Position numbers and translations under genes: made by a program. Below, piece by piece: positions 53,199-63,673 of a stretch of 64,000 bases of DNA. Under the pieces are notes generated by a model. That model did not search any database, was not told the origin of the DNA, and worked only from the letters and a program-made list of their open reading frames with translations. This DNA comes from Microbacterium sp. GCS4. GTDB taxonomy: Bacteria > Actinomycetota > Actinomycetes > Actinomycetales > Microbacteriaceae. The stretch is taken from NCBI RefSeq assembly GCF_001262495.1, contig NZ_LGYE01000001.1:186001-250000 (forward strand), given 5' to 3'. How positions within the stretch are numbered: position 1 is the first letter of the stretch; every line of letters starts with the position of its first letter.

Positions 53199-55187
53199 GT
53201 GCCTGAAAATGCCCAGCCGAAAGACGGCTTCGCCCTGTTCTCCGACCGCTCAGTCGTCGCCATGCGCGTCAACGGGACCCTCAAGGACCTCGCGACCACG
53301 GTGACCGACGCCGACGAGGTCGAGCCGGTCACGATCGACAGCCCCGACGGTCTGAGCATCCTGCGCCACTCCACCGCCCATGTGCTCGCTCAGGCGGTGC
53401 AGCGCATCAACCCGCAGGCGAACCTCGGCATCGGCCCGCCCATCACCGACGGCTTCTACTACGACTTCGGCGTCGACTCCCCGTTCACGCCCGAGGACCT
53501 CAAGGCCATCACGAAGGAGATGCAGCGCATCGTCCGCGAGGGCCAGCGGTTCGTGCGTCGTGTCGTCACCGACGACGAGGCGCGCGCCGAGCTCGCCGAC
53601 GAGCCGTTCAAGCTCGAGCTGATCGGGCTCAAGGGCGGCAAGGAGGCGGCGGAGGGCGCGTCGGTCGAGGTCGGCGAGGGCGAGCTCACGATCTACGACA
53701 ACACGACCCGCGACGGCGAGGTCGTCTGGAAGGATCTCTGCCGCGGTCCGCACCTGCCCAACACCCGCATGATCGGCAACGGCTGGGATCTGACCCGCAT
53801 CGCCGCCGCGTACTGGCGCGGCAGTGAGAAGAACCCGCAGCTGCAGCGCATCTACGGCACGGCGTGGCCCTCCAAGGACGAGCTGCGTGCGTACCAGCAC
53901 CGGCTCGAGGAGGCCGCCAAGCGCGACCACCGCCGACTGGGCAAGGAGCTCGACCTGTTCTCCTTCCCCGAGGAGATCGGTTCCGGTCTCTCGGTGTGGC
54001 ATCCGCGCGGTGGCATCGTGCGCGGCGAGATGGAGCAGCACGCGCGCACGCGACACATCCAGGGCGGCTACACCTACGTGTACACGCCGCACATCTCGAA
54101 GGAGGACCTGTTCCTCACCTCGAACCACCTCGTGACGTACAAGGAGGGCATGTACCCGCCGATCGTCATGGACGAGGAGCGCGACGACGAGGGCAACGTC
54201 ACCAAGCAGGGCCAGGACTACTACCTGAAGCCGATGAACTGCCCGATGCACATCCTCATCTATAAGGAGCGCGCCCGCAGCTACCGTGACCTGCCGCTGC
54301 GCTTCGCGGAGAACGGCACGGTCTACCGCAACGAGCTCTCCGGTGCGCTGCACGGCCTCACCCGCGTGCGCGGCTTCACCCAGGACGACTCGCACCTGTT
54401 CGTCACGCCCGACCAGCTGGAGGGCGAGGTCGCGAAGGTCCTCGACTTCATCCTGTCGATGCTGCGCGACTTCGGTCTCACCGACTTCGAGCTCGAGCTG
54501 TCGATGAAGGACGACGAGAAGTCCAAGTGGATCGGATCGGACGAGTTCTGGGAGTCGTCGACCGACGCGCTGCGCCGCGTCGCCGTCGCATCCGGTCTGA
54601 AGCTCACCGAGGTGCCGGGCGAGGCCGCGTTCTACGGCCCGAAGATCGACCTCAAGACGCGAGACGCGATCGGTCGTACGTGGCAGCTCTCGACGGTGCA
54701 GGTCGACCCGAACCTGCCCGAGCGCTTCGAGCTGGAGTTCATGGACAAGGACGGTCAGAAGAAGCGACCGATCATGATCCACCGCGCGCTGTTCGGCTCG
54801 ATCGAGCGGTTCTTCGCGATCCTGCTCGAGCACTATGCGGGTGACTTCCCGGTGTGGCTGTCGCCCGTGCAGGTGGTCGGCATCCCCGTCGCGGAAGACT
54901 TCGCCGACTACCTCGGCGACGTCATCCGCACGCTGCGCGACTCCGGAGTCCGCGCCGAGCTCGACACCTCCGACGACCGGATGCAGAAGAAGATCCGCAC
55001 GCACACGACCGGCAAGGTCCCGCTGCTGCTGATCGCGGGGGAGAAGGACCGGGATGCCGGCACTGTCTCCTTCCGTTACCGCGACGGCTCGCAGGAGAAC
55101 GGCGTGCCGATCGCCGACGCTGTGTCGCGCATCCGCGCCGCGATCGCCGACCACACTCTGGTGCAGACCGCCGGGGACCTGGCGTGA
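53199..55187 (+). CDS. thrS: threonyl-tRNA synthetase
   Basis: A 662-residue class II synthetase. An N-terminal TGS domain (about 10-75), the editing-domain histidine block [11 protein letters not shown] with later RGPHLPNT, motif 2 [29 protein letters not shown], and the zinc cysteine in MNCPMHI are seen, plus the C-terminal anticodon domain. GTG 53199 stands six bases after GGAG; ATGs at 53160 and 53187 are less well supported. The stop overlaps the HIT gene (GTGA). Confidence 0.96.
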   Translation: MPENAQPKDGFALFSDRSVVAMRVNGTLKDLATTVTDADEVEPVTIDSPDGLSILRHSTAHVLAQAVQRINPQANLGIGPPITDGFYYDFGVDSPFTPEDLKAITKEMQRIVREGQRFVRRVVTDDEARAELADEPFKLELIGLKGGKEAAEGASVEVGEGELTIYDNTTRDGEVVWKDLCRGPHLPNTRMIGNGWDLTRIAAAYWRGSEKNPQLQRIYGTAWPSKDELRAYQHRLEEAAKRDHRRLGKELDLFSFPEEIGSGLSVWHPRGGIVRGEMEQHARTRHIQGGYTYVYTPHISKEDLFLTSNHLVTYKEGMYPPIVMDEERDDEGNVTKQGQDYYLKPMNCPMHILIYKERARSYRDLPLRFAENGTVYRNELSGALHGLTRVRGFTQDDSHLFVTPDQLEGEVAKVLDFILSMLRDFGLTDFELELSMKDDEKSKWIGSDEFWESSTDALRRVAVASGLKLTEVPGEAAFYGPKIDLKTRDAIGRTWQLSTVQVDPNLPERFELEFMDKDGQKKRPIMIHRALFGSIERFFAILLEHYAGDFPVWLSPVQVVGIPVAEDFADYLGDVIRTLRDSGVRAELDTSDDRMQKKIRTHTTGKVPLLLIAGEKDRDAGTVSFRYRDGSQENGVPIADAVSRIRAAIADHTLVQTAGDLA

Positions 55188-55732
55188 CCGACGAGCACTC
55201 CTCCGTCGAGGACGCCGGTCTCCTGGCCGGCGTCTCCGACGAGTTCCAGCGCCTGTGGACCCCGCACCGGATGGCGTACATCCAGGCCGGGCCCGAGCCG
55301 CTGCGCGAGGAGTGCCCGTTCTGCGAGGCACCGAAGTTCCCGGATGCCGAGCGTCTGATCGTCGCCCGCGGCGAGACGGCGTACGTGCTGCTGAACCTGT
55401 TCCCGTACAACTCGGGTCACCTGCTCGTGTGCCCCTACCGGCACATCGCCACCTACGACCAGGCGACCCCCGAGGAGGTCGCCGAGATCGGCGCGCTCAC
55501 CCAGATCGGGATGCGCGTGCTGCGCGAGGTGTCCCGCTGCGACGGCTTCAACCTCGGGATGAACCAGGGCGCGGTGGCCGGTGCGGGCGTCGACGGGCAC
55601 CTGCACCAGCACGTCGTGCCGCGGTGGACGTCCGACGCGAACTTCTTCCCGATCGTCGCGAAGACCAAGGCGCTGCCGCAGCTGCTCGGCGAGGTGCGTG
55701 AGGCTGTGTCGGCGGCCTGGCCGAAGCCCTGA
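55184..55732 (+). CDS. HIT-family protein (AP4A phosphorylase-like)
   Basis: A 182-residue HIT protein. The nucleotide-binding motif is [10 protein letters not shown]; an N-terminal CPFC pair may bind zinc. It resembles the mycobacterial AP4A phosphorylase Rv2613c, which also follows thrS, so diadenosine tetraphosphate removal is inferred. It overlaps thrS by four bases: the synthetase can make AP4A and the neighbour can degrade it. Confidence 0.88.
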   Translation: MTDEHSSVEDAGLLAGVSDEFQRLWTPHRMAYIQAGPEPLREECPFCEAPKFPDAERLIVARGETAYVLLNLFPYNSGHLLVCPYRHIATYDQATPEEVAEIGALTQIGMRVLREVSRCDGFNLGMNQGAVAGAGVDGHLHQHVVPRWTSDANFFPIVAKTKALPQLLGEVREAVSAAWPKP

Positions 55733-55760
55733 TCCGCTGCCAGCGGGGTTGTGGGGAGGC

Positions 55761-56612
55761 TCAGCGCACCTGGCGGGCGGTGAACTGCATCCGCGGGTGC
55801 GCGTAGAACTCCTGCGCCTCGACGAGCTGCAGCTCGCGTGCGCCGGACTCGAGCGTCAGGCTCAGCAGGTCGAACACGCTGGATGCCGTGCGCTCGAGGG
55901 CGAGCTTCGCGTCGCCGGTCGCGACGTAGTGCGAGGTGAAGAGCGCCGCGGTGACGTCGCCGGATCCATTGGCCTTCATCGGCAGACGTGGGGTCTGTAC
56001 GATCCAGGCGCCCTTCGCGTCGGCGACGAGCATCTCGATCGTCCCCTCTTCGCGGTCAGGTCGTTCGACGCTCGTGACGAGCACCGTGGTCGGGCCCATC
56101 GCCATGGCCAGATCGACCGAGGCGAGGGTGGACTCGAGCGTGTCCGGCTCGGTGCCGGTCAGGAACCCGAGCTCGAACTGGTTCGGCGTGATGATGTCAG
56201 CCACGGGGACGACCTTCTCGCGCAGCAGCACGGGGATCGCCGGTGCGACGAAGCATCCGGACTTGGCGTTGCCCATGACCGGGTCGCACGCGTAGACCGC
56301 ATTCGGGTTCGCGGCCTTGACGCGCGCGACCGCGTCGATGATGACGTCGCCGATCCCCTCCCCGCCCTGGTAGCCGCTGAGAACGGCGTCGATCTCGGGG
56401 AACGCCTCGCGCTCCTCGATCCCGGTGATGACCTCGCGCACATCCTCCGGTGAGATCATCGGTCCGCGCCAGGCACCGTAGCCCGTGTGGTTCGAGAAGT
56501 TCACGGTGTAGACGGGCAGCACCTCGACGCCGATGCGCTGCATCGGGAACACGGCGGCGGAGTTGCCGACGTGTCCGTAGGCGACGGCGGACTGGATGGA
56601 GAGGACCTTCAT
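55761..56612 (-). CDS. pdxY: pyridoxal kinase
   Basis: A 283-residue ribokinase-fold pyridoxal kinase. It begins MKVLSIQSAVAYGHVGNSAA, has YACDPVMGNAKSG and ITPNQFELGFLTG in the middle, and the anion-hole/base motif MKANGSGDVTAALF (Asp near residue 220). It salvages pyridoxal to PLP. AAAGGA precedes the ATG. It lies 52 bases downstream of pdxR on the same strand. Confidence 0.93.
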   Translation of the reverse strand: MKVLSIQSAVAYGHVGNSAAVFPMQRIGVEVLPVYTVNFSNHTGYGAWRGPMISPEDVREVITGIEEREAFPEIDAVLSGYQGGEGIGDVIIDAVARVKAANPNAVYACDPVMGNAKSGCFVAPAIPVLLREKVVPVADIITPNQFELGFLTGTEPDTLESTLASVDLAMAMGPTTVLVTSVERPDREEGTIEMLVADAKGAWIVQTPRLPMKANGSGDVTAALFTSHYVATGDAKLALERTASSVFDLLSLTLESGARELQLVEAQEFYAHPRMQFTARQVR

Positions 56613-56664
56613 TCCCCGATCCTTTCTCTGAGTGTGAGTGCGGGCGGGTGCTCGCGGCGGGTCG

Positions 56665-57972
56665 TCATCGCGTGGCCGCGACGAGGTCGGTGACGAGCGT
56701 CTCCGCATCGTCGTCGGAGAGATCGTGCACCGTGAGGCGCAGGTGATGCGAGGGGGCCGCACGCTCGTCGAGGGCGAACTCGTCACCGGTGCGAGCGAGC
56801 CATCCGCGGCGCATGAGTCTTTCAGCGACGAGCCTCGCCGGCCGCGGAAGGGCGACCCACAGGCTCAGACCGTCGGTCTGAGGGGCGTCCAGACCGGCAT
56901 CCCGCAGCAGCGACGAGAACCGGGCGTTGCGCTCGACGTAGTGCTCCCGGGCCGCGGCGATCGAGGCGGTTACATCGGGGTCGGTGAGCTGCGTGAGCGT
57001 GAGCCGCTGCAGCAGATGACTGACCCACGTGGTCCCTGGGCTCAGGCGCATCGCGAGGCGCTCGGCGGTCGTCGGGTCGGTGGCGGCGACCGCGAGGCAC
57101 ATGTCCGGACCGAGGAACTTCGAGACGGAGCGCACGAGGGCATATCGGCGATGTGCGGGGCCGATCAGGCTCTCGTAGGGGCGTCCTGACAGCATCGAGA
57201 AGTGGTCGTCCTCGATGAGGAGCACATAGGGGTGATCGGCCAGGACGGCGCGCAGCTCCGCCGCGCGCTCGGGGGTGAGGCTCGCGCCGGTGGGGTTCTG
57301 CGCGCGCGGTGTGCAGATCACGGCGCGGACGCCCGCGTCGAGAGCGGCACGGAGTCCGTCGACGGTCATGCCCTGCTCGTCGACGGGGACCGGCACGGCC
57401 CGGTATCCGCCGAGGCGGACCGTGTGGATGCTGGCGAGGAAGCACGGATCCTCGAGCGCGACCGCATCGTCGCGCATGAGGGCTTGCGCGAGGAGGCGCT
57501 CGACCGCGTCGACGGCACCGCTCGTGATGGTGATGCGGAAGTCGATCGAGTCCAGGTCGCCCGCGACCCACTCCTGCGCCCAGGTCTCGAGCCCGCGGTC
57601 GATCACGGGCTCCCCGTAGAGCACCGGTCGTCCGGCGACCGTCGCGAGGGCGCTGGAGGGGTCGGGGATCAGTCGGGGGTCGGGGTTGCCGGTGCCGACG
57701 TCGCGCAGCACGGTGTCGGCGGCGTACCCTTCCTGGGCCACGCTCTCGTGCCCGGCGATCACGGTGCCGGCGCGTCCTCGCGAGACGACGAGTCCCGCCT
57801 GCGCGAGCTGACGGTAGGCGGCGACGGCGGTGTTGCGGTTCACGCCCAGCGTCGCAGCGAGCTCGCGAACCGGGGGGAGTGCGCTGCCGGCGCCGAGGAC
57901 TCCGCGATCGCGCAGGTCGCGCACGCTGGCGGCGATGTCGGCCGCGGTGGTTCCGGTGATCTGGTCGCTCAT
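56665..57972 (-). CDS. pdxR: MocR-family regulator (PdxR-like)
   Basis: A 435-residue fusion of a GntR-type winged helix (PPVRELAATLGVNRNTAVAAYRQLAQAGLV, about 33-62) and a fold-type I aminotransferase domain. The PLP lysine is in VRSVSKFLGPDM (about residue 285), with PRAQNPTGASLT and the ED-D motif LLIEDDHFSML before it. PdxR proteins sense PLP and control pdxST. It is divergent from pdxS across 77 bases that contain a palindrome. Confidence 0.9.
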   Translation of the reverse strand: MSDQITGTTAADIAASVRDLRDRGVLGAGSALPPVRELAATLGVNRNTAVAAYRQLAQAGLVVSRGRAGTVIAGHESVAQEGYAADTVLRDVGTGNPDPRLIPDPSSALATVAGRPVLYGEPVIDRGLETWAQEWVAGDLDSIDFRITITSGAVDAVERLLAQALMRDDAVALEDPCFLASIHTVRLGGYRAVPVPVDEQGMTVDGLRAALDAGVRAVICTPRAQNPTGASLTPERAAELRAVLADHPYVLLIEDDHFSMLSGRPYESLIGPAHRRYALVRSVSKFLGPDMCLAVAATDPTTAERLAMRLSPGTTWVSHLLQRLTLTQLTDPDVTASIAAAREHYVERNARFSSLLRDAGLDAPQTDGLSLWVALPRPARLVAERLMRRGWLARTGDEFALDERAAPSHHLRLTVHDLSDDDAETLVTDLVAATR

Positions 57973-58014
57973 GTGTCCTCGTGTCGATTCTATGTCGTTC
58001 CGGACAGTGCTATC

Positions 58015-58032
58015 GTTTGACCTAGATCAAAC
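58015..58032. promoter_or_regulatory. probable PdxR operator
   Basis: GTTTGACCT and AGATCAAAC are complementary at eight of nine positions, an 18-bp palindrome 17 bases before pdxS. Its place between pdxR and pdxS suggests an operator. Confidence 0.5.
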
Positions 58033-58049
58033 CCCGACAGGAGTCAGTC

Positions 58050-58943
58050 ATGACCGAGAACCCCACCACCGGATCCTCCCGCGTCAAGCGCGGTCTCGCC
58101 GAGATGCTCAAGGGCGGCGTCATCATGGACGTCGTGACCGCCGAGCAGGCGAAGATCGCCGAGGATGCCGGTGCCGTCGCCGTCATGGCGCTCGAGCGGG
58201 TGCCCGCCGACATCCGCGCGCAGGGCGGCGTGTCGCGCATGAGCGACCCCGACATGATCGACAGCATCATCGACGCCGTGTCGATCCCCGTCATGGCGAA
58301 GGCGCGCATCGGCCACTTCGTCGAGGCCCAGGTGCTGCAGGAGCTCGGCGTCGACTACATCGACGAATCCGAGGTGCTCTCACCCGCCGACTACGTGAAC
58401 CACATCGACAAGTTCGGCTTCACGGTGCCGTTCGTCTGCGGGGCCACGAACCTCGGCGAGGCGCTGCGTCGCATCAACGAGGGCGCCGCGATGATCCGCT
58501 CGAAGGGCGAGGCCGGCACGGGCGACGTCTCGGAGGCGATGAAGCACATCCGCAAGATCCGGGGAGAGATCGCCGCCCTCACCGCGCTGCCCAAGGACGA
58601 GCTGTTCGTCGCGGCGAAGGAGCTGCAGGCGCCGTACGAGCTCGTGGCCGAGATCGCCGAGACGGGGAAGCTCCCCGTCGTGCTGTTCGTCGCCGGCGGC
58701 GTCGCGACGCCGGCGGACGCTGCGATGATGATGCAGCTCGGCGCGGACGGCGTGTTCGTGGGCTCCGGCATCTTCAAGTCGGGCAACCCCGCTGAGCGGG
58801 CGAAGGCCATCGTCAAGGCCACCACCTTCTTCGACGACGCGAAGGTCATCGCCGAGGTCTCCCGCGGACTCGGCGAGGCCATGGTGGGGATCAACGTGTC
58901 GGACCTGCCCGCACCGCACCGCCTCGCCGAGCGTGGCTGGTAG
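58050..58943 (+). CDS. pdxS: pyridoxal 5'-phosphate synthase, PdxS subunit
   Basis: A 297-residue TIM-barrel lyase that builds PLP from ribose 5-phosphate, glyceraldehyde 3-phosphate and ammonia. The two key lysines are in [15 protein letters not shown] (near 80) and [15 protein letters not shown] (near 150). AGGAG lies six bases before the ATG. The end overlaps pdxT by 11 bases, so the 12+12 complex is co-translated. Confidence 0.96.
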   Translation: MTENPTTGSSRVKRGLAEMLKGGVIMDVVTAEQAKIAEDAGAVAVMALERVPADIRAQGGVSRMSDPDMIDSIIDAVSIPVMAKARIGHFVEAQVLQELGVDYIDESEVLSPADYVNHIDKFGFTVPFVCGATNLGEALRRINEGAAMIRSKGEAGTGDVSEAMKHIRKIRGEIAALTALPKDELFVAAKELQAPYELVAEIAETGKLPVVLFVAGGVATPADAAMMMQLGADGVFVGSGIFKSGNPAERAKAIVKATTFFDDAKVIAEVSRGLGEAMVGINVSDLPAPHRLAERGW

Positions 58944-59529
58944 TCCTCGGGTCGGTGTGCTCGCGCTGCAGGGCGACGTGCGCGAGCATGCCGCCCTGCT
59001 CGCCGGACTCGGGGCCGAGGTCGAGCTCGTGCGACGCCCGGCTGAGCTCCACGCCGTCGACGGCCTGGTGATCCCCGGCGGAGAGTCGAGCGTCATTGAC
59101 AAGCTGTCGCGACTGTTCGGGATGCAGGGGCCGATCCGCGCGGCGATCGACGCCGGGGTGCCGGTGCTCGGCACCTGTGCGGGTCTGATCATGCTCGCCG
59201 ATCGGCTCGTCGATGCGATCGACGGGCAGGAGTCCTTCGGCGGACTCGACGTCACCGTGCGCCGCAACGCCTTCGGCCGTCAGGTCGAGTCCTTCGAGGC
59301 CGACCTCGACGTGCCGGACCTCGGGGGAGACCCCGTGCACGCCGCGTTCATCCGCGGCCCGGTGGTGGAGAGCGTCGGGCCCGCGGCATCCGTGCTGGCG
59401 TCGCTGGACGACGGTCGTGTCGTCGCGGTCGAGCAGGGCGCTTTGCTCGGTCTGAGCTTCCACCCGGAGATCACGGGGGAGACCCGGTTCCATCGCCGAT
59501 TCCTCGACCGGGTCGCGGCGCGGGTCTGA
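58933..59529 (+). CDS. pdxT: pyridoxal 5'-phosphate synthase, glutaminase subunit PdxT
   Basis: A 198-residue class I-like glutaminase that supplies ammonia to PdxS. The triad is the Cys in [10 protein letters not shown] (near residue 79) and His/Glu in FHPEITGE (near 178). The early [11 protein letters not shown] and PGGESSV match the family. It starts at GTG 58933 inside pdxS. Confidence 0.95.
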   Translation: MAGSPRVGVLALQGDVREHAALLAGLGAEVELVRRPAELHAVDGLVIPGGESSVIDKLSRLFGMQGPIRAAIDAGVPVLGTCAGLIMLADRLVDAIDGQESFGGLDVTVRRNAFGRQVESFEADLDVPDLGGDPVHAAFIRGPVVESVGPAASVLASLDDGRVVAVEQGALLGLSFHPEITGETRFHRRFLDRVAARV

Positions 59530-59550
59530 ACCGCATTCGGTCCGCACGGG

Positions 59551-59556
59551 TACGGT
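59551..59556 (+). promoter_or_regulatory. -10 box for leaderless DUF402 gene
   Basis: TACGGT ends six bases before ATG 59563. Confidence 0.45.
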
Positions 59557-59562
59557 GTCGGA

Positions 59563-60441
59563 ATGCGAACGCCTGTGGGGACGACCGGAGTCAGTGCGAG
59601 TGGAGGCACGGTTGAACTCGTCGGCCGGCGCGGCACGGAATGGGCAGGTGTGGCCGACCGACCTGTCTCGCTGTCGGACGCTCTTGCGCTCCTCGACGCG
59701 GACGAGCAGGGCACGGCGCACGCGGATCCGGCATACGACCGCGCCATCCCGTCGGCGGATGCTGCGGCGCCGCGTCTCGCTCGCGGACAGGAGATCCTGT
59801 GGCGCTACGGGCGCGTGATCGAGACCGCGGTCGTCGTGCGGGACGACGACCGCGGCCTGGTCGCGTGGACGCCCTCGGGCTCCGCCCGCCTCGACGCCGT
59901 GCCCGCGGATGGTCGGCGCGTGCGGGACGTGCCGCTCGCGCAGCGCTCGCTCGTGCCGTGGCACGCCGTCGAGGGCGCATGGCGAGGCCCCGGCATCCTC
60001 CGCATCGCTCCGACAGGCATGCCGTGGTCGGTGTGGTTCTTCCGCCGGGAGGATGGCACGCCCGATGGCGTCTACGTCAACATCGAGCTGCCGCACCGCC
60101 GCATCGCCGGCGCCGAGGCGGCCGTCTTCACCCGCGACCTCGTGCTCGACCTCTGGATCGACGCCGAGCATCCGGGCGATGAGGACGTCTGGCTCAAGGA
60201 CGCCGACGAGCTGGAGGCTGCGGTCGAGCAGGGGCGGTTCACGCCGCAGCAGGCTGAAGCGGTGCGGGCGATCGCGGACCACGCAGGAGCGGACTTCATC
60301 GCGCACGGCACGTGGCCGCTGGACGAGGGGTGGGCGGAGTGGATGCCGGATGCCGCCATGGACGTCCCGATCATGCTGCCGGACACCGCGGCAGTGGTCG
60401 CAGCACGCGCGCGCTCGGGGTCCACGAGTCTCGAGGACTGA
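59563..60441 (+). CDS. DUF402 domain protein
   Basis: A 292-residue protein. The C-terminal part (about 130-270) is a DUF402 domain (WSVWFFRREDGTPDGVYVNIELPHR, DLVLDLWIDAEHPGDEDVWLKDADELEAAVEQGRFTPQQAE), related to nucleoside-phosphate hydrolases and FomD. Such domains bind metal through conserved Asp/Glu. The N-terminal 120 residues are not recognised. The substrate is unknown. Confidence 0.8.
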   Translation: MRTPVGTTGVSASGGTVELVGRRGTEWAGVADRPVSLSDALALLDADEQGTAHADPAYDRAIPSADAAAPRLARGQEILWRYGRVIETAVVVRDDDRGLVAWTPSGSARLDAVPADGRRVRDVPLAQRSLVPWHAVEGAWRGPGILRIAPTGMPWSVWFFRREDGTPDGVYVNIELPHRRIAGAEAAVFTRDLVLDLWIDAEHPGDEDVWLKDADELEAAVEQGRFTPQQAEAVRAIADHAGADFIAHGTWPLDEGWAEWMPDAAMDVPIMLPDTAAVVAARARSGSTSLED

Positions 60442-60574
60442 CGTCCCTGCTCGGTCGCGCCTGCGGACCGGCGCATGCCTGCGCCGACGTCGGTCTCGGA
60501 CGGGCCGCAGTGCGGTTCGATAGACTGGACGACGCCCTGGGCCAGCCCCGGGCGGATACGACGAGCGGAGACTT

Positions 60575-61336
60575 ATGTCCGGGCATTCCAAATGGGCCAC
60601 GACCAAGCACAAGAAGGCCGTCATCGACGCGCGCCGTGCCAAGTCGTGGGCGAAGCTCATCAAGAACATCGAGGTCGCGGCCAAGCTCGGCGGAGCCGAC
60701 CTGGCGGGCAACCCGACGCTGTTCGACGCCGTGCAGAAGGCGAAGAAGACCTCGGTCCCGAAGGACAACATCGACCGCGCGGTGAAGCGCGGCGCGGGCA
60801 TCGGCGGCGAAGCCGTCGAGTACACCTCGATCATGTACGAAGGCTACGGACCCAACGGCGTCGCCCTCATGATCGAGTGTCTGACCGACAACAAGAACCG
60901 CGCGGCCGCAGAGGTGCGCACGGCGCTCAGCCGCAACGGCGGCACGCTCGCCGACCCGGGCAGCGTCGCGTACAACTTCAGCCGCAAGGGCGTCATCGTG
61001 GTGAGCTCCGAGGGCACGACCGAGGACGACGTCATGATGGCGGCACTCGAGGCCGGGGCCGAGGAGATCGAGCCGCACGCTGAGGGATTCGAGATCGTCA
61101 CGGAGGCGACCGACCTCGTGACGGTCCGTTCGGCGCTGCAGGATGCCGGCATCGACTACGAATCGGCCGATGTCGAGTTCGTCCCGAACCTCAAGGTGGA
61201 GATCGACGCCGACACGGCGCGCAAGATCTTCCGCCTGATCGACGCCCTGGAGGACAGCGAGGACGTGCAGAACGTCTTCAGCAACTTCGACCTCACGGCC
61301 GAGGTGCAGGCCGAGCTCGAGAACGAGGACGACTAG
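60575..61336 (+). CDS. yebC: YebC/PmpR-family protein
   Basis: A 253-residue YebC/TACO1-family protein. It begins [21 protein letters not shown] and has [36 protein letters not shown] and EIEIDAD-type C-terminal parts. Members act as DNA-binding regulators or in relief of ribosome stalling. A TAGACT -10-like box lies about 50 bases upstream. It precedes ruvC, a very conserved order. Confidence 0.95.
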   Translation: MSGHSKWATTKHKKAVIDARRAKSWAKLIKNIEVAAKLGGADLAGNPTLFDAVQKAKKTSVPKDNIDRAVKRGAGIGGEAVEYTSIMYEGYGPNGVALMIECLTDNKNRAAAEVRTALSRNGGTLADPGSVAYNFSRKGVIVVSSEGTTEDDVMMAALEAGAEEIEPHAEGFEIVTEATDLVTVRSALQDAGIDYESADVEFVPNLKVEIDADTARKIFRLIDALEDSEDVQNVFSNFDLTAEVQAELENEDD

Positions 61337-61369
61337 GCGCGCCGAACCCGACGGAGGCGGCGCCCCGCC

Positions 61370-61375
61370 TAGCCT
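61370..61375 (+). promoter_or_regulatory. -10 box for leaderless ruvC
   Basis: TAGCCT ends six bases before GTG 61382. Confidence 0.5.
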
Positions 61376-61381
61376 GGGGGA

Positions 61382-61966
61382 GTGACCTCCACCTCGCTTC
61401 GCGTCCTCGGCATCGACCCGGGCCTGACCAGGTGCGGCATCGGCATCGTCGACGTGGATCGCGCCCGTCGGGGAACGCTCGTGCACGTGGGCGTCATCCG
61501 GTCGTCGCCGGACGCGCCGATCGGCGAGCGCCTGGCGCTCGTCGCCGCCGGCATCCGCGAAGCGCTGGAGGTCCACCGTCCGGATGCCGTGGCGGTCGAG
61601 CGCGTGTTCGCGCAGCAGAACTCCCACACCGTCATGGGGACGGCGCAGGCGAGCGGCGTGGCGCTGCTGCTCGCCGCCGAGGCGGGGTTGCCCGCGGCCA
61701 CGCACACGCCGAGCGAGGTCAAGGCCGCGGTCACCGGATACGGGTCCGCCGACAAGAAGCAGGTGCAGGCGATGATCGCCCGGATCCTGCGTCTGGACAC
61801 GCCCCCGCAGCCGGCCGATGCCGCGGATGCGCTTGCGATCGCCCTGTGCCACGCGTGGCGCCGCGGGACCGCGACGTCCTCGCCGGGCGACGCTCTGACA
61901 CCCGCTCAGCGCGCATGGGCCGACGCCGAGCGTGTCGCTCGAACATACGTACGATCCCGCGTCTAG
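61382..61966 (+). CDS. ruvC: Holliday junction resolvase RuvC
   Basis: A 194-residue RNase H-fold nuclease that cuts Holliday junctions. Catalytic residues visible are D12 ([10 protein letters not shown]), E73 (VAVERVF) and the Asp pair in [12 protein letters not shown] near residue 145. It begins at GTG 61382, apparently leaderless. It works with RuvAB encoded next, nine bases downstream. Confidence 0.96.
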   Translation: MTSTSLRVLGIDPGLTRCGIGIVDVDRARRGTLVHVGVIRSSPDAPIGERLALVAAGIREALEVHRPDAVAVERVFAQQNSHTVMGTAQASGVALLLAAEAGLPAATHTPSEVKAAVTGYGSADKKQVQAMIARILRLDTPPQPADAADALAIALCHAWRRGTATSSPGDALTPAQRAWADAERVARTYVRSRV

Positions 61967-61969
61967 GCT
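61964..61969 (+). promoter_or_regulatory. -10 box for ruvA
   Basis: TAGGCT overlaps the end of ruvC (including its TAG stop) and ends six bases before ATG 61976. GGGAGG between them could also serve as a ribosome site for read-through mRNA. Confidence 0.4.
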
Positions 61970-61975
61970 GGGAGG

Positions 61976-62581
61976 ATGATCTCCTCGCTGCACGGCACGG
62001 TCCTGCACACGTCCTCCGACCACGTCGTGATCGACGTCGGCGGTGTCGGCTTCTCGGTCGCCGTGCCGGGTGACGTCGCGCACACGGCCACGGTCGGGGA
62101 GCGCCTGCAGCTGCACACGAGCCTGATCGTCCGCGAGGACGCGCTGTCGCTGTACGGGTTCGCGCAGCGTGACGAGCTCGAGATCTTCGGTCTCCTCATC
62201 AGCGTCACGGGAGTCGGCCCCAAGTCCGCGCTGGGGGTGCTCTCGCACCTCACTGTCGATCAGATCGCCGAGGCGGTGACCGCGGAGGACGACGCGCCGT
62301 TCCGCCGCGTGTCGGGGATCGGGCCCAAGACCGCGAAGCTCATCGTCGTGCAGCTCGCCGGAAAGGTGCATCCGAGCAGCCCCGTGTCGAAGCCGACAGC
62401 CGCCGGGGGGTCGGACGTGGTCGATCAGGTCGCCGCGGCCCTGGTCGGACTCGGCTGGTCGGAGAAGGTGGCGGTCGAGGCCGCAGCGCAGACGGCGGCG
62501 GAGGCGACGGATGCCGAGCGCGCGGCCGTCGCGCCGCTGCTGCGTCGCACGCTCGCGGCGCTGGGGCCGGCACGTGTCTGA
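61976..62581 (+). CDS. ruvA: Holliday junction branch-migration protein RuvA
   Basis: A 201-residue DNA-binding tetramer subunit. It has the N-terminal OB fold ([31 protein letters not shown]), helix-hairpin-helix segments ([19 protein letters not shown] and [15 protein letters not shown]) and the C-terminal RuvB-contact helix. It overlaps ruvB by eight bases. Confidence 0.96.
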   Translation: MISSLHGTVLHTSSDHVVIDVGGVGFSVAVPGDVAHTATVGERLQLHTSLIVREDALSLYGFAQRDELEIFGLLISVTGVGPKSALGVLSHLTVDQIAEAVTAEDDAPFRRVSGIGPKTAKLIVVQLAGKVHPSSPVSKPTAAGGSDVVDQVAAALVGLGWSEKVAVEAAAQTAAEATDAERAAVAPLLRRTLAALGPARV

Positions 62582-63599
62582 CGCGCGCGACGCGACCGAG
62601 CCGGTCGACGAGACCGAGCTCGCGATCGAGGGCGCGCTGCGCCCCACGAGCCTGGGTGACTTCGTCGGCCAGCAGAAGGTCCGCGGGCAGTTGCAGCTGC
62701 TGCTCGACGCCGCGCGCATCCAGAGCCGACCGCCCGACCACATCCTCCTCGCGGGTCCGCCCGGTCTCGGCAAGACGACTCTCGCGATGATCGTGGCGCA
62801 CGAGAGCGAGCGTCCACTGCGGTTGTCCAGCGGGCCCGCCATTCAGCACGCCGGCGATCTGGCCGCGCTGCTCTCGAGCCTCGTACCCGGGGAGGTGCTG
62901 TTCATCGACGAGATCCACCGGATGGCGCGTTCCGCCGAGGAGATGCTGTACCTCGCGATGGAGGACTTCCGCATCGACATCATGGTGGGCAAGGGTGCGG
63001 GTGCGACGAGTATCCCGCTCGAGCTCGCGCCGTTCACGCTCGTCGGCGCGACGACGCGTTCGGGTCTGCTGCCGAACCCGTTGCGAGATCGCTTCGGGTT
63101 CACCGGGCATCTCGAGTTCTACGACGAGTCCGAGCTCGAACAGGTCATCGCCCGTTCGGCGCTCGTGCTCGGCGTCGATCTGCCCGGTGACTCGCTCGCG
63201 GAGATCGCCCGACGATCGCGAGGCACGCCCCGCATCGCGAACCGGCTGCTGCGGCGCGTGCGCGACTACGCGCTCGTGCACGGTGGCGGCGCGGCCTCGC
63301 TCGACGACGTGCGCGCCGCGCTCGAGCTGTACGACGTCGATCCGATCGGGTTGGACAGGCTCGACAGGGCCGTGCTGGATGCTCTGGTCCGGCGTTTCCG
63401 CGGGGGACCGGTGGGGCTCAGCACCCTCGCGGTCGCGGTCGGCGAGGAAGGCGAGACGGTCGAGAGCGTGGTCGAGCCCTATCTCGTGCGCATCGGTTTT
63501 CTGGGCCGCACGCCACGCGGACGGGTGGCGATGCCCGAGGCGTACCAGCATCTCGGCATCCCGCACCCGGACGGGACGCTTCGCCTCGATGACCTATAA
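62574..63599 (+). CDS. ruvB: Holliday junction branch-migration ATPase RuvB
   Basis: A 341-residue AAA+ motor. It has the [12 protein letters not shown] opening, Walker [13 protein letters not shown], Walker [12 protein letters not shown], the sensor 1 region [19 protein letters not shown] and a C-terminal winged helix. The start GTG 62574 overlaps ruvA; a longer reading from 62511 is rejected as it lies inside ruvA. Confidence 0.96.
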   Translation: MSDARDATEPVDETELAIEGALRPTSLGDFVGQQKVRGQLQLLLDAARIQSRPPDHILLAGPPGLGKTTLAMIVAHESERPLRLSSGPAIQHAGDLAALLSSLVPGEVLFIDEIHRMARSAEEMLYLAMEDFRIDIMVGKGAGATSIPLELAPFTLVGATTRSGLLPNPLRDRFGFTGHLEFYDESELEQVIARSALVLGVDLPGDSLAEIARRSRGTPRIANRLLRRVRDYALVHGGGAASLDDVRAALELYDVDPIGLDRLDRAVLDALVRRFRGGPVGLSTLAVAVGEEGETVESVVEPYLVRIGFLGRTPRGRVAMPEAYQHLGIPHPDGTLRLDDL

Positions 63600-63673
63600 T
63601 CACTGAAGACTTCCCCCCGATAGAACTGTGCGCCCTTGGCTGGTGCGTGCACCTGAGAAAGGCGCTAGCCCTC

